The notes beneath the pieces were generated by a model. That model was not told where the DNA came from. It did not search any database and saw only the letters and a list, made by a program, of their open reading frames with translations. DNA of 8,870 nt from Proteobacteria bacterium UBA6156 (GTDB taxonomy: Bacteria; Pseudomonadota; Alphaproteobacteria; UBA2136; UBA6156): assembly GCA_002422365.1 (NCBI GenBank), contig DIUO01000037.1, forward strand, positions 45,721 to 54,590, read 5' to 3'. This document shows positions 1 to 6,573 of the stretch, in pieces. The position numbers were made by a program, and so were the translations under genes. How positions within the stretch are numbered: the first letter of the stretch is position 1; each line of letters opens with the position of its first letter.

Positions 1-1076
1 TGCTTGCCGAGTTCGACGTTCGTGCCCTCGAGCCGCACCACCAGCGGCACGCCCAGCTTGACGGCCTTGGCGGCGGCGACGATGCCGTTGGCGATGACGT
101 CGCACTTCATGATACCGCCGAAGATGTTGATGAGGATGCCCTTCACCTGGGTGTCGGCGAGAATCAGCTTGAGGGCGGCCGTGACACGGGCTTCGTCGGC
201 GGTGCCGCCGACATCGAGGAAGTTGGCGGGGGCGGAGCCGGAGAACTTGATGATATCCATGGTGGCCATGGCCAGGCCTGCGCCGTTGACCATGCAGCCG
301 ATTTCGCCATCTAGACCCACATAGTTCAAGTCGTATTTGCGGGCCTCCGATTCACGCGGGTCGTGCTGGGTGGGGTCGTCAAGTTCGGCAAGTTCCGGGT
401 GGCGGAAGAGGCCGTTGTCGTCGAAGCTGACTTTGCCGTCGAGCGCCATGACCTCACCTTGTTTGGTGACGACCAGCGGGTTGATTTCGATCATGGCGCA
501 GTCGAGCTCGGTGTAGGCGCGGGCCAGGTTCATCATGAACTTGACGGCGTTTTTGACTTCGTCGGCCTTCAGGCCCAGCGCAAAAGCGATGTTTTGGGCC
601 TGATAGGTGCAGAGGCCGAGGGCGGGGTCTATCGTTTCTTTGAAAATTTTCTCCGGGTGAGAGTGGGCGACTTCTTCGATTTCCATACCGCCTTCGGTGC
701 TGGCCATGAGCACCAGACGGCCCTGGGAACGGTCGAGCGTGATGGCGAGGTAGAGTTCGCGGGCGATGTCGATACCGGATTCGACATACACCTTGCTGAC
801 GGGTTGGCCTTTGGCGTCGGTTTGGAAGGTGACCAGGCGGGTGCCGAGCAGGGCTTCGGCGGCGGCCTTAGCCTCGGCTGGCGATTTGCACACTTTGACC
901 CCGCCCGCCTTACCGCGACCGCCAGCATGCACCTGGGCCTTGACCACGGTAATGGCGGTGCCGAGTTTTTGGCTGGCGGTTTCGGCCTCGGCCCCCGTGG
1001 CGGCCACAAAGCCTTGCGGCACGGCTACGCCGAATTTGCGGAAAAGCTCTTTGGCCTGATATTCGTGGATGTTCAT
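1..1076 (-). CDS. sucC: Succinyl-CoA ligase (ADP-forming) beta subunit, 3' end cut by window edge
   Basis: Beta subunit of the TCA-cycle enzyme that converts succinyl-CoA to succinate with formation of ATP or GTP; it works in the cytoplasm with SucD, probably encoded just beyond the left edge. The protein opens MNIHEYQAKELF, the classic SucC start. The ATP-grasp region shows the nucleotide-binding stretch KAQVHAGGRGKAGG (residues 46-59), then EINPLVV and a C-terminal ligase part with NGAGLAMATMD, FLDVGGTA and NIFGGIMKCDVIA. 358 residues are visible; the family has about 390, so about 30 are missing, a window effect and not damage. The start at 1076 has an AGAAGGG ribosome binding site 8 bases upstream. 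mdh, its usual upstream neighbour in alphaproteobacteria, is separated here by a gene of opposite direction, so sucC probably has its own promoter in 1077-1200; I saw no convincing one. Confidence 0.97.
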   Translation of the reverse strand, partial: MNIHEYQAKELFRKFGVAVPQGFVAATGAEAETASQKLGTAITVVKAQVHAGGRGKAGGVKVCKSPAEAKAAAEALLGTRLVTFQTDAKGQPVSKVYVESGIDIARELYLAITLDRSQGRLVLMASTEGGMEIEEVAHSHPEKIFKETIDPALGLCTYQAQNIAFALGLKADEVKNAVKFMMNLARAYTELDCAMIEINPLVVTKQGEVMALDGKVSFDDNGLFRHPELAELDDPTQHDPRESEARKYDLNYVGLDGEIGCMVNGAGLAMATMDIIKFSGSAPANFLDVGGTADEARVTAALKLILADTQVKGILINIFGGIMKCDVIANGIVAAAKAVKLGVPLVVRLEGTNVELGK

Positions 1077-1178
1077 GAAAGGTGCCCTTCTGTGGGTTGT
1101 TTTATGGCGAGAGTTTACCCCAGTTGGGCGGCAGGTGTAAGCGTTGCTGCGTTGTGAATGGCGGGTTTTTGGGCAGGG

Positions 1179-1207
1179 TTGCCAAGATATTGGGTTAAGC
1201 GTATACG
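1179..1207 (+). promoter_or_regulatory. Candidate sigma70-type promoter for the orphan gene
   Basis: TTGCCA (1179-1184) and TATACG (1202-1207) are separated by 17 bases. They match the -35 and -10 consensus at 5/6 and 4/6 positions. Transcription would begin near 1214, about 50 bases before the ATG at 1266. This is pattern matching only, and the region may also hold the divergent sucC promoter. Confidence 0.35.
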
Positions 1208-1265
1208 GATGGGGATTTGTTCGCGTTTATTTTTCTCAAGAGCCCGTTGGGCGGGAGATAATCTC

Positions 1266-1904
1266 ATGACTCATGCTGAAAAGGTACTGATTCCGCTTTC
1301 GTCCGATGCGCCGATGGAAAATCCTCTACCTGTCGAATGCAAGTATTCGTATCTCGTAGAAGATGTATGGTGTCGTGGCACAGCCCAGGAAATAAGGCGT
1401 AAGCGAACAGCGCATTGCTCCCACACAATACGATTGAGCCGGATGATGTGCGGACAGGGCGATGTGGTAAGGGCCAAGGCTTTTCTGGACCAGTTGCTGA
1501 CTGGCCACCGCCCCCAAGTGTGGAGCTTGAAAGTGGCCGTAACCAAACCTGCTCTGACGCCTGCCGAGTTGCGGCTAATGGGTGTTTCGGAAAGCGGGCG
1601 TAACGCTGTTGAGTTTTCGGACAGCGAAGACGTGACGTTCTGGATTGTGGCGTCGCCAGTGTACATTGTGCCCGCAACTGTGTTGATAAGGAATCTTGCA
1701 CGCAAGCTACCCCTACACCCCCAGAAAGCCCTGCGCGACCTGATGGCCAGCGCTTACCTGAGAGCATGGAAACAGCAGCCGGGAAGCTGGTGGAGTACAA
1801 GGCTGCCCCTGCTTTCGCAGTCCGGGCTAATTGATACCCAATTGGGATGTTTGGTGAGCTTAGACTCTGATACAGCGGCGCTGTTTGAAAACGCCGTGAA
1901 CTAG
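1266..1904 (+). CDS. Orphan hypothetical protein (212 aa) inserted between mdh and sucC
   Basis: I do not recognise this protein. The start at 1266 is chosen because GGGAG (1253-1257) lies 8 bases upstream; an in-frame ATG at 1158 has no such site and would precede the candidate promoter. The product is soluble-looking, with no signal peptide and no clear membrane span. It is rich in Arg, Trp and Cys, with a basic stretch (EIRRKRTAH, about residues 42-50) and a hydrophobic patch around VTFWIVASPVYIVPATVLI. It runs opposite to both neighbours and converges on mdh, sharing the hairpin at 1926-1956. Codon choice differs from mdh and sucC (ATA, AGG, CGA and GTA appear), GC is visibly lower, and the line 1501-1560 has more C (21) than G (16), against the G-rich plus strand seen in the lines sampled elsewhere. 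I infer recent acquisition. A decayed or non-coding reading frame is the alternative. Confidence 0.6.
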   Translation: MTHAEKVLIPLSSDAPMENPLPVECKYSYLVEDVWCRGTAQEIRRKRTAHCSHTIRLSRMMCGQGDVVRAKAFLDQLLTGHRPQVWSLKVAVTKPALTPAELRLMGVSESGRNAVEFSDSEDVTFWIVASPVYIVPATVLIRNLARKLPLHPQKALRDLMASAYLRAWKQQPGSWWSTRLPLLSQSGLIDTQLGCLVSLDSDTAALFENAVN

Positions 1905-1925
1905 CTTGGCACGCCCAGCAACGAA

Positions 1926-1956
1926 ACACGCCCCGGAGGAGAACCCCGGGGCGTGT
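1926..1956. terminator. Bidirectional intrinsic terminator between the orphan gene and mdh
   Basis: An 11-bp perfect GC-rich stem (ACACGCCCCGG at 1926-1936 paired with 1946-1956) has a 9-base loop. It lies 21 bases after the orphan gene's stop and 16 bases after the mdh stop on the other strand. The U tracts are short on both sides (GCGTTT on plus, TTTCGTT on minus), so it could serve both converging genes with moderate efficiency. Confidence 0.75.
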
Positions 1957-1972
1957 GCGTTTGGTGGGTGGG

Positions 1973-2917
1973 TTACACTTTAGTGACTTTGCAAAGCTCT
2001 TGCACGGCCTTGATGCTGTGGGCGAGCATTTTTTTCTCGGCGGCGGAGAGGTCGACTTCGATGATTTGCTCGGCCCCCTTGGCACCGATGACGACGGGCA
2101 CGCCGACGTAGAGCTTTTTGGCGCCGTATTCGCCGTTGCAATAGGCGGCGGCGGGGAGGAGGCGTTTTTCGTCTCTCAGATAGCTTTGGGCCATGGCGAT
2201 GGCCGAGCTGGCAGGCGCATAGAAGGCGCTGCCGGTTTTGAGCAGGCCGACGATTTCGGCTCCGCCATTGGTGGTGCGCTCGATGAGGGCGTCGAGGTCT
2301 TTCTGGCTGAGTTTTTTGGTCTTCACCCACTGTGTGAGAGGGATGCCCGCGACGGTGGTGTAGTTGACCATGGGCACCATGGTATCGCCATGGCCGCCGA
2401 GGACGAAAGTGGTGATATCTTTGGTGCTGATGCCGAGCTTTTCGCTGATGAACAGCTGGAAGCGGGAGCTATCCAGCACGCCTGCCATGCCGACGACCAT
2501 GTTCGGCTTGAAGCCGGTGACCTTTTGCATGACGTAGACCATGGCATCCAGCGGGTTGGTGATGACGATGACGAAGGCGCCGGGGGCGTGTTTTTTGATT
2601 TCGGCCCCGACCTTTTTGATGATGCCGGTGTTGGTGGCGACGAGGTCGTCTCGCGACATGCCCGGTTTGCGGGCGATGCCGGCGGTGACGATGCAGACGT
2701 CGGCGCCCTTGATGGCTTTGAAGTCGTTGCTGCCGGTGAGGCTGTAGCTGAAGCCTTCGACACTGCCGGATTGCGCGAGGTCGAGCGCTTTGCCTTGGGG
2801 CACGCCTTCGGCGACATCGACCAGGACGACGTCGCCCAGGTTCTTCAGTGCGGCCAGGTGGGCCAGCGTGCCGCCGATGTTACCGGCGCCGATGAGCGCG
2901 ATTTTGGGGTTGGCCAT
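1973..2917 (-). CDS. mdh: Malate dehydrogenase (NAD-dependent, LDH-like type)
   Basis: Oxidises malate to oxaloacetate with NAD+, the last step of the TCA cycle, in the cytoplasm. 314 residues, normal for the LDH-like bacterial MDH group. Visible landmarks are the Rossmann motif GAGNIGG (10-16), the NAD-binding acid D34, the mobile loop ARKPGMSR with R83 and R89, TNPLD with N121, the D149/R152 pair in LDSSRF, and the catalytic H176 in GGHGDTMVP. Arg at the first loop position points to malate, not lactate, specificity. The start at 2917 puts the Rossmann motif at the usual distance from the N-terminus; the longer frame to 2998 adds unconserved residues. The Shine-Dalgarno is weak (AAGAAAG, 9 bases upstream). 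The sequence is continuous with no missing key residue. Its usual operon partner sucC is separated by the orphan gene and terminator. Confidence 0.97.
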   Translation of the reverse strand: MANPKIALIGAGNIGGTLAHLAALKNLGDVVLVDVAEGVPQGKALDLAQSGSVEGFSYSLTGSNDFKAIKGADVCIVTAGIARKPGMSRDDLVATNTGIIKKVGAEIKKHAPGAFVIVITNPLDAMVYVMQKVTGFKPNMVVGMAGVLDSSRFQLFISEKLGISTKDITTFVLGGHGDTMVPMVNYTTVAGIPLTQWVKTKKLSQKDLDALIERTTNGGAEIVGLLKTGSAFYAPASSAIAMAQSYLRDEKRLLPAAAYCNGEYGAKKLYVGVPVVIGAKGAEQIIEVDLSAAEKKMLAHSIKAVQELCKVTKV

Positions 2918-2954
2918 GGGTGGGGACTTTCTTGTTGGGTTGGCTATGGGGTGG

Positions 2955-2983
2955 AGGATAGACCTGTTTGAGGGGGCTGAAAA
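2955..2983 (-). promoter_or_regulatory. Candidate mdh promoter
   Basis: On the minus strand TTTTCA (2978-2983) and TATCCT (2955-2960) are 17 bases apart, each matching the sigma70 consensus at 4/6 positions. It sits about 38 bases upstream of the mdh ATG and downstream of the terminator at 3031-3066, so mdh needs a promoter in about this place. Weak evidence. Confidence 0.3.
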
Positions 2984-3030
2984 GAGGGGCTGCCACAAAA
3001 GCGGGGGACAAAAGTGGAGTACAAAAGCCG

Positions 3031-3066
3031 AAGCCGGGGGAAGGAATGAATCCTTTCCCCCGGCTT
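3031..3066 (-). terminator. Strong intrinsic terminator after the repeat membrane protein gene
   Basis: A near-perfect stem of about 15 bp (3031-3045 with 3051-3066, one bulged base) closes on a 5-base loop. On the minus strand it begins 11 bases after the stop codon at 3078-3080, and a T4 tract (CGGCTTTTGT) follows the stem. It isolates mdh transcription from the genes further right. Confidence 0.85.
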
Positions 3067-3077
3067 GGGTGGTGCGA

Positions 3078-3596
3078 CTAGATGTCCCAGTCGCGCCTCG
3101 TTATGCGGTTTTCGTCCTCCTCCGGCTCCGCTTCCGGAACGGGTTCCGGCTTGGTGCCGAAGGGGTCGAAGGTCACGCTCGTGCGCACGTCGAAGTGTGT
3201 GGTGAGCGTGGTGTTCTGGTACGCCACCATAGCGCCGTTGATGGCGAGGGTTACGACGATAATGAGCGCGAGGATGCGCACGGTCATCGTCAGCACGGCG
3301 AAGGCGCCCGCCCAGATGGCTGCCCCAGTGCTGGCGGCATAGCCTGCGCCGGTGCGCATGGCCGGGCCGCGAGCCTGAGTCCAGGCGGTGAGGCGGCGGG
3401 CGTCGGACGCGAAGCCGACGGCGCCCCGCCATGTGTAGCGGGCGATGTACTTGATGGCGCGCCAAATATCGCCTGCGAACAGTCGGGCGCCGCGCACGGT
3501 GGTGCGGGCGAATGTGACGACACCACGCCCGGTGTTGCGGGCGGCGGCGGTGAACTTGGCGACGAGCCAAGCCCATATCAGTTTTAATTGGGACAT
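3078..3596 (-). CDS. Hypothetical one-pass membrane protein with 11-residue amphipathic repeats
   Basis: Not recognised as a known family. The start at 3596 (MSQLKLIW) is chosen because GGGGG lies about 8 bases upstream; a TTG at 3611 is possible but inferior. The product has 172 residues. Residues 20-63 form four consecutive 11-residue units: RNTGRGVVTFA, RTTVRGARLFA, GDIWRAIKYIA and RYTWRGAVGFA, with a degenerate fifth (64-74). The shared pattern is a basic residue near position 5 and an aromatic or aliphatic residue at 10 followed by Ala. Residues about 99-119 form one transmembrane helix. The tail (145-172) is Pro/Glu-rich and acidic, ending RRDWDI. The repeat part is strongly basic and could lie along a membrane surface (inference). 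It sits 92 bases downstream of the M48 protease gene on the same strand, perhaps co-transcribed, and ends in a strong terminator. Confidence 0.8.
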   Translation of the reverse strand: MSQLKLIWAWLVAKFTAAARNTGRGVVTFARTTVRGARLFAGDIWRAIKYIARYTWRGAVGFASDARRLTAWTQARGPAMRTGAGYAASTGAAIWAGAFAVLTMTVRILALIIVVTLAINGAMVAYQNTTLTTHFDVRTSVTFDPFGTKPEPVPEAEPEEDENRITRRDWDI

Positions 3597-3625
3597 ATTA
3601 CGTACCCCCAAGAAATGAGAATGGT

Positions 3626-3648
3626 AAGGCCCAACGGATTCGGGCCTT
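3626..3648. terminator. Hairpin between the M48 protease gene and the repeat protein gene
   Basis: AAGGCCC (3626-3632) pairs with GGGCCTT (3642-3648) over a 9-base loop. It lies about 40 bases after the M48 stop on the minus strand. There is no proper T tract, so it may be a weak terminator, an attenuator or an mRNA-stabilising element; I cannot tell which. Confidence 0.35.
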
Positions 3649-3688
3649 TGGGGGGTATATGGGGGAGAGTTTTTACTTTTACAAGTGC

Positions 3689-5356
3689 CTAAGGGTTGGG
3701 GTCAATTATTGTTTTGTAGAGTTGGCCGGGGAGGAGGTCGGTGCCGGGGGGGAGGTTGTTGAGGGCGCGGAAGAGGGGTTCGTTGTAGGCACCTATGGGC
3801 AGTTGGGCGGCTTTGTGGGCCACGGTTTCGCCCTGCGCGGCGGTGAAGATGTGGAGTTGGAGAGGCTGGTATTTGAGCGCCTGGGTGCGGGTGAGGAAGC
3901 GCACGTTTTGCAGGATGCTCATGAGATTGCCGTCTTCGGCCGCCATGGCCGCCTCGGTGGGGTAGATGGCGGTGAGGATTATCATACGGTCTTTGCGGGT
4001 GGCGGTTTGGAAGGCCACCACACGGAAGCGCTTGGGACTGTTGAGAAAGCGGTAAGTAACCGTATAGCCGATAACCTGCCGGTGCGGGGTTTGGCCGAGG
4101 TCGTCGGCCTGGGTATCGGCGAGATAATCGGCGGCGTCTTCATTCAGTGGTATGCGGGTTTCGGTGGTGTCTTCCGCTGCGTCTTCGGACGGTAGATTTT
4201 GGCCGATAGTTATGCGCTGCACGCCGCCGTTGAGGGCGGGCAGGCCTTGCTGCAGCACGGCGGCGGGGCTGCGGCCAGAGACGGCCGCGATAGCCGTGAG
4301 GCGCACATGCACGCCGCTTTGCGGGTGGCCGATGAGCCAGGTGCCGAGGTTATCGTAGCTGCCGCTGGAGAGGTATTCGGTGGTGGCGCCTGCGGGCAAG
4401 GGCAGCACGATACGTTCGCGCGTCAGCACAAGCTCGGCCTTGCGGGCAATGCCATAGCGGCGGGCAGGGCCGTAAGCCAAGCCGTGAATGGCCTGCATGT
4501 AGCGCTGGCGGGCGGCATCTTGCTCTGGCGGCAGTGCGGTGGCGGGGCCGGCTTCTTTCAGGGAGGTTTGCAGGCGTTCTTGCGACGGCGGGTGGGACGA
4601 TTTAAGGCGGGCCAGCACGCTTTGCTGTTCGGCGCCGAAGGCTTCGGTCATGCGGCGTTCTTCGTAAGCATTATACAGCAGCATGGCCTGCTGGGCGGCG
4701 GTGGAGCCGGTGGGGGCAAACCCTGCCGCCTGCATGTAGCGGCGGCCGATGTGGTCGGCCTCGCGTTCGTAGTCTCGGCTGAAGGCTTTGCGGGTGAGCT
4801 GGCCTGCTTGATTGCCGAGGTCAGCCACGGTTTGGGTGGTAACAGGGTCGGGCGTTTGGCCGTTGGAGGCCACAGCGGCGACCGCACCCAGCACCAGCAA
4901 ATTGGTGAGCCTGCTGGTGGTGACGCTGCGCGCGACGTGGCGCGAGGTGAGGTGTGCGGCCTCGTGGCCGATAATGGCGGCGAGTTCATCCTCAGAGCTC
5001 ATAAACGCCAGCAGGCCGCGGTAGAATTGCAGGTAGCCGGGAGTGGCGTAGGCGTTGACCTCGTTGCTGTCGATGAGGTTGCATTGGACGGGTTCGGCGG
5101 CGGACTCGGTGACCGCATAGATGCGGTTGCACAGCGCGTTGACGTATTGGGTGGCGGCGGAGGCCGGGCGGTAGACGCCGTCGGCCTCTAATGTGCTGGT
5201 GGCGGTGGCGTCGCCTATCTGGCGTTGTTCCCCTTTATTGGTGAGGGTGAAGTAGTTTTGGCCGGTGGCGGGGTTTTGGGCGCAGCTGCTTAAGGCAAGG
5301 GATATGAGGTACAAGGGTACGAGGAATGAGGGTACGAGGTGTGGGGGGAGCTTCAT
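3689..5356 (-). CDS. M48-family zinc metalloprotease, outer-membrane-type lipoprotein
   Basis: Predicted periplasmic zinc protease anchored as a lipoprotein, probably in envelope quality control. The start at 5356 gives a lipoprotein signal (MKLPP, hydrophobic run, lipobox LSSC with C25). A longer TTG start at 5425 would begin upstream of the terminator hairpin at 5381-5399 and read through it, so I reject it. The M48 domain shows NAYATPGY (101-108), the zinc motif HEAAH (131-135), and EREAD (197-201), which supplies the third zinc ligand. The overall order resembles BepA/YfgC and LoiP-type proteases, but the C-terminal half (about 250-555) is not visibly TPR. The last about 50 residues (starting HIFTAAQGETV, then ALNNLPPGTDLLPGQ) resemble the LysM-like tail of alphaproteobacterial M48 proteins. 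555 residues, intact. The Shine-Dalgarno is poor. Substrate unknown. Confidence 0.9.
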   Translation of the reverse strand: MKLPPHLVPSFLVPLYLISLALSSCAQNPATGQNYFTLTNKGEQRQIGDATATSTLEADGVYRPASAATQYVNALCNRIYAVTESAAEPVQCNLIDSNEVNAYATPGYLQFYRGLLAFMSSEDELAAIIGHEAAHLTSRHVARSVTTSRLTNLLVLGAVAAVASNGQTPDPVTTQTVADLGNQAGQLTRKAFSRDYEREADHIGRRYMQAAGFAPTGSTAAQQAMLLYNAYEERRMTEAFGAEQQSVLARLKSSHPPSQERLQTSLKEAGPATALPPEQDAARQRYMQAIHGLAYGPARRYGIARKAELVLTRERIVLPLPAGATTEYLSSGSYDNLGTWLIGHPQSGVHVRLTAIAAVSGRSPAAVLQQGLPALNGGVQRITIGQNLPSEDAAEDTTETRIPLNEDAADYLADTQADDLGQTPHRQVIGYTVTYRFLNSPKRFRVVAFQTATRKDRMIILTAIYPTEAAMAAEDGNLMSILQNVRFLTRTQALKYQPLQLHIFTAAQGETVAHKAAQLPIGAYNEPLFRALNNLPPGTDLLPGQLYKTIIDPNP

Positions 5357-5380
5357 AACCCCATGGTAAAGCGAAAAAGC

Positions 5381-5399
5381 CACCCGCACGAGGCGGGTG
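5381..5399 (-). terminator. Intrinsic terminator of the CCG-protein gene
   Basis: CACCCGC (5381-5387) pairs with GCGGGTG (5393-5399) over a 5-base loop. On the minus strand the stem is followed directly by GCTTTTTCGC, a T5 run. It lies 45 bases beyond the stop of the CCG-protein gene and just before the M48 start, so the M48 gene needs its own promoter or read-through. Confidence 0.8.
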
Positions 5400-5444
5400 A
5401 CTTTGATTTGGGCAACGATTTTCAAAAACGGCTGATACCGTAAT

Positions 5445-6374
5445 TTACACAGCCATGTTGTGGGCCTTCATCGCCGGGGTGGGGTCGATATGCAGGCGGT
5501 TGAAGCCGAGGGTTTTTTTATCCAGCCCGAAGGCGGCGCCGACGAGCTGGGCGATGTTCATTTCCGGCAGGCCGATGGTGGTGCCCATGGCTTTTTCCGA
5601 CCGCGACTGGTAGGCGCCGAGGGCGAAGTCGCACAGGGTGCAGGGCGAGACCATGACCTCGGCCCCCGCCTGTTTGGCTTGCAGGCTGTGGCCGCCGGAC
5701 ATGTTCAGGAATTCTTTCTCGTTCACCAGCATGTAGTGGAAGCCGCAGCATTTATCTTTGCCGAAATAGTCGATGGATGAGCCGCCCAGCGTACTGATGA
5801 GGGTTTCCAGGTATTGCGGGCCGCGCACGGTGCCGCCACGGCCTTCGAAAATGTCCTTCGGGCGCAGGGCATGGCAGCCGTAGAAGGGGGCGACTTTGAG
5901 GCCATTGAGCGGGTTTTTGAGGTGTTGCTTGAGCGTGTCTTCGCCGATGTCGTCGACCAGCACCCAAATGAGGTGTTTGACGTCGATGGTGCCGCCGTAG
6001 GGGCGCACGCCGGCTTTGATGAGCACCTTGTTGATGGTGGCCAAGAGCTCCGGCTCGTTCTGGAAGCGGTGGTTGGCGAAAGTGAAAGTTTGCAGGCAGG
6101 TGTTGCAGATGGTGACGATGTCCATGCCCATTTCTTCCGCCTGCGAAAAGATGCGGGCGTTGACGGCCAGGGCGGCGGCGAGGTCGTGCTCCTGCAAGTT
6201 ACCCGCGCCGCAGCAGGTGGCGGCGGGCATGTCGTGCAGGCCGATGTTCAGTTGCTCGGCAATGGCCTGGGCCGACCAGTCGGCCTCCTTCTGGATTTGT
6301 TTGGCGGCACAGCCGGGGTAGTAGGCGTAGTTGAATTTATAATCGGCTTTGTTTTTGAGCTTGGAATGGGCCAT
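5445..6374 (-). CDS. Two-domain CCG (HdrB/SdhE-like) iron-sulfur protein
   Basis: 309 residues with two cysteine-rich CCG domains. Domain 1 has C22, C54-C55 and C90-x2-C93; domain 2 has C167, C209-C210 and C245-x2-C248. This is close to the CX31-39CCX35-36CxxC signature that binds noncubane [4Fe-4S] clusters in the HdrB subunit of heterodisulfide reductase and in SdhE of non-classical succinate dehydrogenase or fumarate reductase. Both sets are complete, so two clusters are expected. No membrane span or signal peptide is seen, so it is probably cytoplasmic or peripheral to the inner membrane, passing electrons to a quinone or thiol/disulfide partner. No HdrA, HdrC or SdhAB gene is in the window, so the partner is unknown. 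The start at 6374 is the only sensible ATG; its Shine-Dalgarno is weak. A terminator follows at 5381-5399. The lipoprotein gene upstream may share its transcript. Confidence 0.88.
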   Translation of the reverse strand: MAHSKLKNKADYKFNYAYYPGCAAKQIQKEADWSAQAIAEQLNIGLHDMPAATCCGAGNLQEHDLAAALAVNARIFSQAEEMGMDIVTICNTCLQTFTFANHRFQNEPELLATINKVLIKAGVRPYGGTIDVKHLIWVLVDDIGEDTLKQHLKNPLNGLKVAPFYGCHALRPKDIFEGRGGTVRGPQYLETLISTLGGSSIDYFGKDKCCGFHYMLVNEKEFLNMSGGHSLQAKQAGAEVMVSPCTLCDFALGAYQSRSEKAMGTTIGLPEMNIAQLVGAAFGLDKKTLGFNRLHIDPTPAMKAHNMAV

Positions 6375-6390
6375 GGCGATGGTGCTTACT

Positions 6391-6422
6391 TTAACTTAAT
6401 ATTGGCTTAACTTAATACTGGC
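6391..6422. repeat. 16-bp tandem repeat upstream of the CCG-protein gene
   Basis: TTAACTTAATATTGGC (6391-6406) is followed directly by TTAACTTAATACTGGC (6407-6422), with one mismatch. The AT-rich pair stands out in GC-rich surroundings. It covers the stop codon of the small lipoprotein gene (6412-6414) and lies 17 bases upstream of the CCG-protein ATG. It could be a duplicated operator or promoter element, or replication slippage. Confidence 0.85.
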
Positions 6423-6546
6423 TGGAGGGCATGATTTTGCCTGCCGGTGCGCTGGGCATCACCCGCTGGCCGCAGGCCGAAAGCACCAGCATGGCGCCAA
6501 GCACACAGCTGAGAATAAGAAGGCGGGAGGAGACAGGATTACGCAT
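6412..6546 (-). CDS. Small predicted lipoprotein (44 aa)
   Basis: A 45-codon frame starts at ATG 6546 and ends at TAA (6412-6414). The product begins MRNPVSSRLL, continues with a hydrophobic run, reaches the lipobox LSAC with the lipidated Cys at residue 25, and ends with a short tail rich in Pro and Ser (MPSAPAGKIMPSSQY). A basic n-region, hydrophobic core and canonical lipobox are hard to get by chance in a frame this short. A purine-rich AAAGTAGGG precedes the start at close spacing. The mature peptide would be only about 20 residues, like other tiny alphaproteobacterial lipoproteins; function unknown. It lies 37 bases upstream of the CCG-protein gene on the same strand and starts divergently from the reductase gene at 6601. 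Confidence 0.7.
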   Translation of the reverse strand: MRNPVSSRLLILSCVLGAMLVLSACGQRVMPSAPAGKIMPSSQY

Positions 6547-6573
6547 GACCCTACTTTGGGTGGGATTGCATGC

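Noticed and set aside
363..1157. 264-codon plus-strand open frame opposite sucC
   Set aside because: It lies antisense to a clear sucC and its composition (Gly, Asp, Val, Phe, His rich) is that of a mirror frame of a GC-rich gene; no motif.
1264..2085. 273-codon minus-strand frame across the orphan gene and the end of mdh
   Set aside because: It runs through the terminator hairpin and overlaps the mdh C-terminus in another frame; low-complexity Ser/Arg/Pro sequence and no ribosome binding site.
1955..2971. 338-codon plus-strand frame opposite mdh
   Set aside because: Full antisense of a conserved enzyme; Gly/Asp/His-rich shadow without any domain.
2790..3587. 265-codon plus-strand frame over the mdh 5' end and the repeat protein gene
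   Set aside because: Crosses a strong terminator and two minus-strand genes; its Gly/His/Ala-rich composition is a shadow. The minus-strand frame has a ribosome binding site, a membrane helix and a terminator.
4199..5191. 330-codon plus-strand frame opposite the M48 protease
   Set aside because: Antisense to the conserved zinc-protease domain; Gly/Ala/Val-rich shadow.
5357..5425. N-terminal extension of the M48 protease to a TTG at 5425
   Set aside because: It would translate through the intrinsic terminator of the upstream gene and bury the lipoprotein signal peptide.
5814..6410. 198-codon plus-strand frame opposite the CCG protein
   Set aside because: Antisense to a gene with ten correctly spaced cysteines; no motifs of its own.
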